From: Haliclystus octoradiatus
Taxonomy: Eukaryota > Cnidaria > Staurozoa > Stauromedusae > Haliclystidae
Direction: 5' to 3'
Assembly: GCA_916610825.1 (NCBI GenBank)
Contig: OU744448.1
Span: 16,491,936 to 16,555,935, forward strand
DNA: 64,000 nucleotides
Shown: one piece after another, positions 27,931 through 40,096 of the stretch
Layout of the letters: each line of letters starts with the position of its first letter
Numbering within the stretch: position 1 is the stretch's first letter
Position numbers and translations under genes: made by a program
Notes under the pieces: generated by a model
Database searches by the model: none
The model's input: only the letters and a program-made list of their open reading frames with translations
What the model was told of the DNA's origin: nothing

Positions 27931-30900
27931 GGTCTCAAAATGACCAAAAACAATGCTTAATTCCAAAGGGAATTCGGAATTAACAAAAACAGCTCAAAAT
28001 GACCAAAAACAATGCTGAATTCCTAAGGGAATTCGAATTTGACAAAAACAGCTCATAATGACCAAAAACAATGCTGAATTCCCAAGGGAATTCGAATTTA
28101 ACAAAAACAGCTCAAAATGACCAAAAACAATGCTTAATTCCAAAGGGAAATTGAATTTGACAAAAACAGCTCAAAATGACCAAAAACAATGCTCAATTCT
28201 CAAGGGAATTCGAATTTAAGAAAAACAGCTCAAAATGACCAAAAACAATGCTTAATTCCCAAGGGAATTCGAATTTGACAAAAACAGCTCAAAATGACCA
28301 AAAACAATGCTTAATTCTCAAGGGAATTCGAATTTGACAAAAACAATTCAAAATGACCAAATACATTGCTTAATTCCAAAGGGAAATCGGAATTAACAAA
28401 AACAGCTCAAAATGACCAAAAACAATGCTTAAGTCCTAAGGGAATTCGAATTTTACAACAACAGCTCAAAATGACCAAAAACAATGCTTAAATCCCAAGG
28501 GAATTCGAATTTGATAAAAACAGCTCAAAATGACCAAAAACAATGCTTAATTCCCAAGGGAATTCGAATTTGACAAAAACAGCTCAAAATGACCAAAAAC
28601 AATGTTTAATTCCAAAGGGAATTCGCAATTAACAAAAACAGCTCAAAATGACCAAAAACAATGCTTAATTCCAAAGGGAATTCGCAATTAACAAAAACAG
28701 CTCAAAATGACCAAAAACAATGCTTAATTCTCAAGGGAATTCGAATTTGACAAAAACAATTCAAAATGACCGAATACATTGCTTAATTCCCAAGGGAATT
28801 CGAATTTGATAAAAACAGCTCAAAATGACCAAAAACAATGCTTAAATCCCAAAAGACTTCGAATTTGACAAAAACAGCTCATAATGACCAAAAACAATGC
28901 TCAATTCCCAAGGGAATTCGAATTTGAAAAAAACAGCTCAAAATGACCAAATACAATGCTTAATTCACAAGGGAATTCGAATTTGATAAAAACAGCTCAA
29001 AATGACAAAAAACATTGCTTAATTCCCAAGGGAAATCGAATTTGACAAAAACAACTCAAAATGACCAAACACAATGCTTAAATCACAAGGAAATTCGGAA
29101 TTAACAAAAACAGCTCAAAGTGACCAAAAACAATGCTTAATTCCCAATGGAATTCGAATTTGATAAAAACAGCTCAAAATGACCAAAAACAATGCTTAAT
29201 TCTCAAGGGAATTCGAATTTGACAAAAACAATTCAAAATGACCAAATACATTGCTTAATTCCAAAGGGAAATCGGAATTAACAAAAACAGCTCAAAATGA
29301 CCAAAAACAATGCTTAAGTCCTAAGGGAATTCGAATTTGACAACAACAGCTCAAAATGACCAAAAACAATGCTTAAATCCCAAGGGAATTCGAATTTGAT
29401 AAAAACAGCTCAAAATGACCAAAAACAATGCTTAAATCCGAAGGGAATTTGAATTTGAAAAAAACAACTCGAAATGACCAAAAAAAAAAAAGCTTAATTC
29501 CAAAGGGAATTTGTAATTAACAAAAACAGTTCAAAAAGACCAAAACCAATGCTTAATTGCCAAGGAAATTCGAATTTGATAAAAACAGCTCAAAATGACC
29601 AAAAACAATGTTTAATTCCCAAGGGAATTCGAATTTGACAAAAACAACTTAAAATGACCAAATACAATGCTTAATTCCCAAGAGAATTCGAATTTGATAA
29701 AAACAGCTCAAAATGACCAAAAACAATGCTTAAATCCCAAGGAAATTCGAATTTGACAAAAACAGCTCATAATGACCAAAAACAATGCTCAATTCCCAAG
29801 GGAATTCGAATTTAACAAAAACAGCTCAAAATGACCAAAAACAATGCTTAATTCCCAAGGGAATTTGAATTTGATAAAAACAGCTTAAAATGACCAAAAA
29901 CATTGCTTAATTCCCAAAAGAATTTGAATTTGACAAAAACAGCTCAAAATGACCAAAAACAATGCTTAATTCCAAAGGGAATTCGGAATTAACAAAAACA
30001 GCTCAAAATGACCAAAAACAATGCTGAATTCCCAAGGGAATTCGAATTTGACAAAAACAGCTCATAATGACCAAAAACAATGCTCAATTCCCAAGGGAAT
30101 TCTAATTTAACAAAAACAGTTCAAAATGACCAAAAACAATGCTTAATTCCCAAGGGAATTCGAATTTGACAAAAACAGCTCAAAATGACCAAATACAATG
30201 CTTAATTCACAAGGGAATTCGAATGTGATAAAAACAGCTCAAAATGACAAAAAACATTGCTTAATTCCCAAGGGAAATCGAAATTGACTAAAACAACTCA
30301 AAATGACCAAATACAATGTTTAATTCCCAAGGGAATTCGGAATTAACAAAACTGCTCAAAATGACCAAAAACAATGCTTAATTCCAAAGGAAATTCGAAT
30401 TTGATAAAAACAGCTCAAAATAACCAAAAACAATGCTTAATTCCCAAGGGAATTCGAATTTGACAAACACAGCTCAAAATGACCAAAAACAATGCTTAAT
30501 TCCAAAGGGAATTCGGAATTAACAAAAACAGCTCAAAATGACCAAAAACAATGCTTAATTCCCAATGGAATTCGAATTTGATTAAAACAGCTCAAAATGA
30601 CCAAAAACAATGCTTAATTCTCAAGGGAATTCGAATTTGACAAAAACAATTCAAAATGACCAAATACATTGCTTAATTCCAAAGGGAAATCGGAATTAAC
30701 AAAAACAGCTCAAAATGACCAAAAACAATGCTTAAGTCCTAAGGGAATTCGAATTTGACAACAACAGCTCAAAATGACCAAAAACAATGCTTAAATCCCA
30801 AGGGAATTCGAATTTGATAAAAACAGCTCAAAATGACCAAAAACAATGCTTAAATCCGAAGGGAATTTGAATTTGAAAAAAACAACTCGAAATGACCAAA

Positions 30901-32891
30901 AAAAAAAAGCTTAATTCCAAAGGGAATTTGTAATTAACAAAAACAGTTCAAAAAGACCAAAACCAATGCTTAATTGCCAAGGAAATTCGAATTTGATAAA
31001 AACAGCTCAAAATGACCAAAAACAATGTTTAATTCCCAAGGGAATTCGAATTTGACAAAAACAACTTAAAATGACCAAATACAATGCTTAATTCCCAAGA
31101 GAATTCGAATTTGATAAAAACAGCTCAAAATGACCAAAAACAATGCTGAATTCCCAAGGAAATTCGAATTTGACAAAAACAGCTCATAATGACCAAAAAC
31201 AATGCTCAATTCCCAAGGGAATTCGAATTTAACAAAAACAGCTCAAAATGACCAAAAACAATGCTTAATTCCCAAGGGAATTTGAATTTGATAAAAACAG
31301 CTTAAAATGACCAAAAACATTGCTTAATTCCCAAAAGAATTTGAATTTGACAAAAACAGCTCAAAATGACCAAAAACAATGCTTAATTCCAAAGGGAATT
31401 CGGAATTAACAAAAACAGCTCAAAATGACCAAAAACAATGCTGAATTCCCAAGGGAATTCGAATTTGACAAAAACAGCTCATAATGACCAAAAACAATGC
31501 TCAATTCCCAAGGGAATTCTAATTTAACAAAAACAGTTCAAAATGACCAAAAACAATGCTTAATTCCCAAGGGAATTCGAATTTGACAAAAACAGCTCAA
31601 AATGACCAAATACAATGCTTAATTCACAAGGGAATTCGAATGTGATAAAAACAGCTCAAAATGACAAAAAACATTGCTTAATTCCCAAGGGAAATCGAAA
31701 TTGACTAAAACAACTCAAAATGACCAAATACAATGTTTAATTCCCAAGGGAATTCGGAATTAACAAAACTGCTCAAAATGACCAAAAACAATGCTTAATT
31801 CCAAAGGAAATTCGAATTTGATAAAAACAGCTCAAAATAACCAAAAACAATGCTTAATTCCCAAGGGAATTCGAATTTGACAAACACAGCTCAAAATGAC
31901 CAAAAACAATGCTTAATTCCAAAGGGAATTCGGAATTAACAAAAACAGCTCAAAATGACCAAAAACAATGCTTAATTCCCAATGGAATTCGAATTTGATT
32001 AAAACAGCTCAAAATGACCAAAAACAATGCTTAATTCTCAAGGGAATTCGAATTTGACAAAAACAATTCAAAATGACCAAATACATTGCTTAATTCCAAA
32101 GGGAAATCGGAATTAACAAAAACAGCTCAAAATGACCAAAAACATTGCTTAAGTCCTAAGGGAATTCGAATTTGACAACAACAGCTCAAAATGACCAAAA
32201 ACAATGCTTAAATCCCAAGGGGATTCGAATTTGATAAAAACAGCTCAAAATGACCAAAAACAATGCTTAAATCCGAAGGGAATTCGAATTTGATGAAAAC
32301 AACTCGAAATGACCAAAAAAAATGCTTAATTCCAAAGGGAATTTGGAATTAACAAAAACAGTTCAAAAAGACCAAAAACAATGCTTAATTGCCAAGGAAA
32401 TTCGAATTTGATAAAAACAGCTCAAAATGACCAAAAACAATGTTTGATTCCCAAGGGAATTCGAATTTGACAAAAACAACTCAAAATGTCCAAAAACAAT
32501 GCTTAAATCCCAAAAGACTTCGAATTTGACAAAAACAGCTCATAATGACCAAAAACAATGCTCAATTCCCAAGGGAATTCGAATTTGAAAAAAACAGCTC
32601 AAAATGACCAAATACAATGCTTAATTCACAAGGGAATTCGAATTTGATAAAAACAGCTCAAAATGACAAAAAACATTGCTTAATTCCCAAGGGAAATCGA
32701 ATTTGACAAAAACAACTCAAAATGACCAAACACAATGCTTAATTCCCAAGAAAATTCGGAATTAACAAAAACAGCTCAAAGTGACCAAAAACAATGTTTG
32801 ATTCCCAAGGGAATTCGAATTTGACAAAAACAACTCAAAATGTCCAAATACAATGCTTAATTCCCAAGAGAATTCGAATTTGACAAAAAAA
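27931..32891 (+). repeat. HOR unit 9, 84 monomers, 4,961 bp, two X blocks and one Y
   Basis: Delimited by GGTCTC at 27931 and 32892; the longest unit here. HindIII sites at 29490 (A12, the longest A run of this class) and 30907 (A11) lie 1,417 bp apart, as in unit 8. Block Y follows near 32219. The first part, to about 31739, is a copy of 22001-26838. The last part matches 10.2-11.2 kb. Confidence 0.85.
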
Positions 32892-33779
32892 GGTCTCAAA
32901 ATGACCAAAAACAATGCTTAATTCCAAAGGGAATTCGGAATTAACAAAAACAGCTCAAAATGACCAAAAACAATGCTGAATTCCTAAGGGAATTCGAATT
33001 TGACAAAAACAGCTCATAATGACCAAAAACAATGCTGAATTCCCAAGGGAATTCGAATTTAACAAAAACAGCTCAAAATGACCAAAAACAATGCTTAATT
33101 CCCAAGGGAAATTCGAATTTGATAAAAACAGCTCAAAATAACCAAAAACAATGCTTAATTCCCAAGGGAATTCGAATTTGACAAACACAGCTCAAAATGA
33201 CCAAAAACAATGCTTAATTCCAAAGGGAATTCGGAATTAACAAAAACAGCTCAAAATGACCAAAAACAATGCTTAATTCTCAAGGGAATTCGAATTTGAC
33301 AAAAACAATTCAAAATGACCGAATACATTGCTTAATTCCCAAGGGAATTCGAATTTGATAAAAACAGCTCAAAATGACCAAAAACAATGCATAAATCCCA
33401 AAAGACTTCGAATTTGACAAAAACAGCTCATAATGATCAAAAACAATGCTCAATTCCCAAGGGAATTCGAATTTGAAAAAAACAGCTCAAAATGACCAAA
33501 CACAATGCTTAATTCACAAGGGAATTCGAATTTGATAAAAACAGCTCAAAATGACAAAAAACATTGCTTAATTCCCAAGGGAAATCGAATTTGACAAAAA
33601 CAACTCAAAATGACCAAACACAATGCTTAATTCCCAAGGAAATTCGGAATTAACAAAAACAGCTCAAAGTGACCAAAAACAATGTTTGATTCCCAAGGGA
33701 ATTCGAATTTGACAAAAACAACTCAAAATGTCCAAATACAATGCTTAATTCCCAAGAGAATTCGAATTTGACAAAAAAA
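32892..33779 (+). repeat. HOR unit 10, 15 monomers, 888 bp, hybrid
   Basis: Delimited by GGTCTC at 32892 and 33780; the shortest unit. It contains a deletion junction at about 33110-33125, where a GGGAAATT monomer is fused to the CGAATTTGATAAAAAC monomer. To the left the sequence follows 10.7-11.39 kb; to the right it follows 27.27 kb onward. Loss of roughly 60 monomers by unequal exchange explains the short spacing. Confidence 0.8.
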
Positions 33780-36700
33780 GGTCTCAAAATGACCAAAAAC
33801 AATGCTTAATTCCAAAGGGAATTCGGAATTAACAAAAACAGCTCAAAATGACCAAAAACAATGCTGAATTCCTAAGGGAATTCGAATTTGACAAAAACAG
33901 CTCATAATGACCAAAAACAATGCTGAATTCCCAAGGGAATTCGAATTTAACAAAAACAGCTCAAAATGACCAAAAACAATGCTTAATTCCCAAGGGAAAT
34001 TGAATTTGACAAAAACAGCTCAAAATGACCAAAAACAATGCTCAATTCTCAAGGGAATTCGAATTTAAGAAAAACAGCTCAAAATGACCAAAAACAATGC
34101 TTAATTCCCAAGGGAATTCGAATTTGACAAAAACAGCTCAAAATGACCAAAAACAATGCTTAATTCTCAAGGGAATTCGAATTTGACAAAAACAATTCAA
34201 AATGACCAAATACATTGCTTAATTCCAAAGGGAAATCGGAATTAACAAAAACAGCTCAAAATGACCAAAAACAATGCTTAAGTCCTAAGGGAATTCGAAT
34301 TTGACAACAACAGCTCAAAATGACCGAAAACAATGCTTAAATCCCAAGGGAATTCGAATTTGATAAAAACAGCTCAAAATGACCAAAAACAATGCTTAAT
34401 TCCCAAGGGAATTCGAATTTGACAAAAACAGCTCAAAATGACCAAAAACAATGTTTAATTCCAAAGGGAATTCGCAATTAACAAAAACAGCTCAAAATGA
34501 CCAAAAACAATGCTTAATTCCAAAGGGAATTCGCAATTAACAAAAACAGCTCAAAATGACCAAAAACAATGCTTAATTCTCAAGGGAATTCGAATTTGAC
34601 AAAAACAATTCAAAATGACCGAATACATTGCTTAATTCCCAAGGGAATTCGAATTTGATAAAAACAGCTCAAAATGACCAAAAACAATGCTTAAATCCCA
34701 AAAGACTTCGAATTTGACAAAAACAGCTCATAATGACCAAAAACAATGCTCAATTCCCAAGGGAATTCGAATTTGAAAAAAACAGCTCAAAATGACCAAA
34801 TACAATGCTTAATTCACAAGGGAATTCGAATTTGATAAAAACAGCTCAAAATGACAAAAAACATTGCTTAATTCCCAAGGGAAATCGAATTTGACAAAAA
34901 CAACTCAAAATGACCAAACACAATGCTTAAATCACAAGGAAATTCGGAATTAACAAAAACAGCTCAAAGTGACCAAAAACAATGCTTAATTCCCAATGGA
35001 ATTCGAATTTGATAAAAACAGCTCAAAATGACCAAAAACAATGCTTAATTCTCAAGGGAATTCGAATTTGACAAAAACAATTCAAAATGACCAAATACAT
35101 TGCTTAATTCCAAAGGGAAATCGGAATTAACAAAAACAGCTCAAAATGACCAAAAACAATGCTTAAGTCCTAAGGGAATTCGAATTTGACAACAACAGCT
35201 CAAAATGACCAAAAACAATGCTTAAATCCCAAGGGAATTCGAATTTGATAAAAACAGCTCAAAATGACCAAAAACAATGCTTAAATCCGAAGGGAATTTG
35301 AATTTGAAAAAAACAACTCGAAATGACCAAAAAAAAAAAGCTTAATTCCAAAGGGAATTTGTAATTAACAAAAACAGTTCAAAAAGACCAAAACCAATGC
35401 TTAATTGCCAAGGAAATTCGAATTTGATAAAAACAGCTCAAAATGACCAAAAACAATGTTTAATTCCCAAGGGAATTCGAATTTGACAAAAACAACTTAA
35501 AATGACCAAATACAATGCTTAATTCCCAAGAGAATTCGAATTTGACAAAAACAGCTCAAAATGACCAAAAACAATGCTTAATTCCAAAGGGAATTCGGAA
35601 TTAACAAAATCAGCTCAAAAAGACCAAAAATAATGCTTAATTCCCAAGGAAATTCGAATTTGATAAAAACAGCTCAAAATGACCAAAAACAATGCTGAAT
35701 TCCCAAGGAAATTCGAATTTGACAAAAACAGCTCATAATGACCAAAAACAATGCTCAATTCCCAAGGGAATTCGAATTTAACAAAAACAGCTCAAAATGA
35801 CCAAAAACAATGCTTAATTCCCAAGGGAATTTGAATTTGATAAAAACAGCTTAAAATGACCAAAAACATTGCTTAATTCCCAAAAGAATTTGAATTTGAC
35901 AAAAACAGCTCAAAATGACCAAAAACAATGCTTAATTCCAAAGGGAATTCGGAATTAACAAAATCAGCTCAAAAAGACCAAAAATAATGCTTAATTCCCA
36001 AGGAAATTCGAATTTGATAAAAACAGCTCAAAATGACCAAAAACAATGCTGAATTCCCAAGGAAATTCGAATTTGACAAAAACAGCTCATAATGACCAAA
36101 AACAATGCTCAATTCCCAAGGGAATTCGAATTTAACAAAAACAGCTCAAAATGACCAAAAACAATGCTTAATTCCCAAGGGAATTTGAATTTGATAAAAA
36201 CAGCTTAAAATGACCAAAAACATTGCTTAATTCCCAAAAGAATTTGAATTTGACAAAAACAGCTCAAAATGACCAAAAACAATGCTTAATTCCAAAGGGA
36301 ATTCGGAATTAACAAAAACAGCTCAAAATGACCAAAAACAATGCTGAATTCCCAAGGGAATTCGAATTTGACAAAAACAGCTCATAATGACCAAAAACAA
36401 TGCTCAATTCCCAAGGGAATTCTAATTTAACAAAAACAGTTCAAAATGACCAAAAACAATGCTTAATTCCCAAGGGAATTCGAATTTGACAAAAACAGCT
36501 CAAAATGACCAAATACAATGCTTAATTCACAAGGGAATTCGAATGTGATAAAAACAGCTCAAAATGACAAAAAACATTGCTTAATTCCCAAGGGAAATCG
36601 AAATTGACTAAAACAACTCAAAATGACCAAATACAATGTTTAATTCCCAAGGGAATTCGGAATTAACAAAACTGCTCAAAATGACCAAAAACAATGCTTA

Positions 36701-37794
36701 ATTCCAAAGGAAATTCGAATTTGATAAAAACAGCTCAAAATAACCAAAAACAATGCTTAATTCCCAAGGGAATTCGAATTTGACAAACACAGCTCAAAAT
36801 GACCAAAAACAATGCTTAATTCCAAAGGGAATTCGGAATTAACAAAAACAGCTCAAAATGACCAAAAACAATGCTTAATTCCCAATGGAATTCGAATTTG
36901 ATTAAAACAGCTCAAAATGACCAAAAACAATGCTTAATTCTCAAGGGAATTCGAATTTGACAAAAACAATTCAAAATGACCAAATACATTGCTTAATTCC
37001 AAAGGGAAATCGGAATCAACAAAAACAGCTCAAAATGACCAAAAACATTGCTTAAGTCCTAAGGGAATTCGAATTTGACAACAACAGCTCAAAATGACCA
37101 AAAACAATGCTTAAATCCCAAGGGGATTCGAATTTGATAAAAACAGCTCAAAATGACCAAAAACAATGCTTAAATCCGAAGGGAATTCGAATTTGATGAA
37201 AACAACTCGAAATGACCAAAAAAAATGCTTAATTCCAAAGGGAATTTGGAATTAACAAAAACAGTTCAAAAAGACCAAAAACAATGCTTAATTGCCAAGG
37301 AAATTCGAATTTGATAAAAACAGCTCAAAATGACCAAAAACAATGTTTGATTCCCAAGGGAATTCGAATTTGACAAAAACAACTCAAAATGTCCAAAAAC
37401 AATGCTTAAATCCCAAAAGACTTCGAATTTGACAAAAACAGCTCATAATGACCAAAAACAATGCTCAATTCCCAAGGGAATTCGAATTTGAAAAAAACAG
37501 CTCAAAATGACCAAATACAATGCTTAATTCACAAGGGAATTCGAATTTGATAAAAACAGCTCAAAATGACAAAAAACATTGCTTAATTCCCAAGGGAAAT
37601 CGAATTTGACAAAAACAACTCAAAATGACCAAACACAATGCTTAATTCCCAAGAAAATTAGGAATTAACAAAAACAGCTCAAAGTGACCAAAAACAATGT
37701 TTGATTCCCAAGGGAATTCGAATTTGACAAAAACAACTCAAAATGTCCAAATACAATGCTTAATTCCCAAGAGAATTCGAATTTGACAAAAAAA
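33780..37794 (+). repeat. HOR unit 11, 68 monomers, 4,015 bp, with X, Y and a 6-mer duplication
   Basis: Delimited by GGTCTC at 33780 and 37795. HindIII site at 35338 (A11) for block X; block Y near 37122. Contains a 354-bp tandem duplication around 35590-36297. Private changes are CCGAAAAC near 34326, GGAATCAAC near 37013 and AAATTAGG near 37646. Confidence 0.85.
35590..36297 (+). repeat. 354-bp (6-mer) tandem duplication
   Basis: Six monomers starting with the TTAACAAAATCAGCTC variant (35608 and 35962) are repeated at an offset of exactly 354 bases, followed by the normal continuation with TTAACAAAAACAGCTC near 36306. Boundaries are uncertain by up to a monomer. Confidence 0.85.
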
Positions 37795-40096
37795 GGTCTC
37801 AAAATGACCAAAAACAATGCTTAATTCCAAAGGGAATTCGGAATTAACAAAAACAGCTCAAAATGACCAAAAACAATGCTGAATTCCTAAGGGAATTCGA
37901 ATTTGACAAAAACAGCTCATAATGACCAAAAACAATGCTGAATTCCCAAGGGAATTCGAATTTAACAAAAACAGCTCAAAATGACCAAAAACAATGCTTA
38001 ATTCCCAAGGGAAATTGAATTTGACAAAAACAGCTCAAAATGACCAAAAACAATGCTCAATTCTCAAGGGAATTCGAATTTAAGAAAAACAGCTCAAAAT
38101 GACCAAAAACAATGCTTAATTCCCAAGGGAATTCGAATTTGACAAAAACAGCTCAAAATGACCAAAAACAATGCTTAATTCTCAAGGGAATTCGAATTTG
38201 ACAAAAACAATTCAAAATGACCAAATACATTGCTTAATTCCAAAGGGAAATCGGAATTAACAAAAACAGCTCAAAATGACCAAAAACAATGCTTAAGTCC
38301 TAAGGGAATTCGAATTTGACAACAACAGCTCAAAATGACCAAAAACAATGCTTAAATCCCAAGGGAATTCGAATTTGATAAAAACAGCTCAAAATGACCA
38401 AAAACAATGCTTAATTCCCAAGGGAATTCGAATTTGACAAAAACAGCTCAAAATGACCAAAAACAATGTTTAATTCCAAAGGGAATTCGCAATTAACAAA
38501 AACAGCTCAAAATGACCAAAAACAATGCTTAATTCCAAAGGGAATTCGCAATTAACAAAAACAGCTCAAAATGACCAAAAACAATGCTTAATTCTCAAGG
38601 GAATTCGAATTTGACAAAAACAATTCAAAATGACCGAATACATTGCTTAATTCCCAAGGGAATTCGAATTTGATAAAAACAGCTCAAAATGACCAAAAAC
38701 AATGCTTAAATCCCAAAAGACTTCGAATTTGACAAAAACAGCTCATAATGACCAAAAACAATGCTCAATTCCCAAGGGAATTCGAATTTGAAAAAAACAG
38801 CTCAAAATGACCAAATACAATGCTTAATTCACAAGGGAATTCGAATTTGATAAAAACAGCTCAAAATGACAAAAAACATTGCTTAATTCCCAAGGGAAAT
38901 CGAAATTGACTAAAACAACTCAAAATGACCAAATACAATGTTTAATTCCCAAGGGAATTCGGAATTAACAAAACTGCTCAAAATGACCAAAAACAATGCT
39001 TAATTCCAAAGGAAATTCGAATTTGATAAAAACAGCTCAAAATAACCAAAAACAATGCTTAATTCCCAAGGGAATTCGAATTTGACAAACACAGCTCAAA
39101 ATGACCAAAAACAATGCTTAATTCCAAAGGGAATTCGGAATTAACAAAAACAGCTCAAAATGACCAAAAACAATGCTTAATTCCCAATGGAATTCGAATT
39201 TGATTAAAACAGCTCAAAATGACCAAAAACAATGCTTAATTCTCAAGGGAATTCGAATTTGACAAAAACAATTCAAAATGACCAAATACATTGCTTAATT
39301 CCAAAGGGAAATCGGAATTAACAAAAACAGCTCAAAATGACCAAAAACATTGCTTAAGTCCTAAGGGAATTCGAATTTGACAACAACAGCTCAAAATGAC
39401 CAAAAACAATGCTTAAATCCCAAGGGGATTCGAATTTGATAAAAACAGCTCAAAATGACCAAAAACAATGCTTAAATCCGAAGGGAATTCGAATTTGATG
39501 AAAACAACTCGAAATGACCAAAAAAAATGCTTAATTCCAAAGGGAATTTGGAATTAACAAAAACAGTTCAAAAAGACCAAAAACAATGCTTAATTGCCAA
39601 GGAAATTCGAATTTGATAAAAACAGCTCAAAATGACCAAAAACAATGTTTGATTCCCAAGGGAATTCGAATTTGACAAAAACAACTCAAAATGTCCAAAA
39701 ACAATGCTTAAATCCCAAAAGACTTCGAATTTGACAAAAACAGCTCATAATGACCAAAAACAATGCTCAATTCCCAAGGGAATTCGAATTTGAAAAAAAC
39801 AGCTCAAAATGACCAAATACAATGCTTAATTCACAAGGGAATTCGAATTTGATAAAAACAGCTCAAAATGACAAAAAACATTGCTTAATTCCCAAGGGAA
39901 ATCGAATTTGACAAAAACAACTCAAAATGACCAAACACAATGCTTAATTCCCAAGAAAATTCGGAATTAACAAAAACAGCTCAAAGTGACCAAAAACAAT
40001 GTTTGATTCCCAAGGGAATTCGAATTTGACAAAAACAACTCAAAATGTCCAAATACAATGCTTAATTCCCAAGAGAATTCGAATTTGACAAAAAAA
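37795..40096 (+). repeat. HOR unit 12, 39 monomers, 2,302 bp, Y only
   Basis: Delimited by GGTCTC at 37795 and its altered form GGGCTC at 40097. Block Y near 39424; no HindIII monomer. It begins a run of Y-only units reaching to about 49.7 kb. Confidence 0.85.

Larger units (their letters stand above)
22001..31739 (+). repeat. ~4.9 kb tandem duplication (22001-26838 and 26843-31739)
   Basis: Offset is 4,842 before the one-monomer loss at 22860 and 4,901-4,902 after it. Shared landmarks are AATGATC at 22741 / 27583, GGTCTC at 23030 / 27931 and the HindIII pairs 24588, 26005 / 29490, 30907. The copies differ by scattered private substitutions and one extra A in a poly-A run. Confidence 0.88.

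Noticed and set aside
32955-33188. Antisense open reading frame of 77 codons
   Set aside because: It lies wholly in satellite DNA across a hybrid-monomer junction. With a 59-bp period the frame shifts each monomer, so three monomers are read in three frames, giving a repetitive Phe/Leu-rich peptide. It is open only because variants such as GCTGAATTC remove the TAA usually met. No start context, domain or conservation supports a gene.
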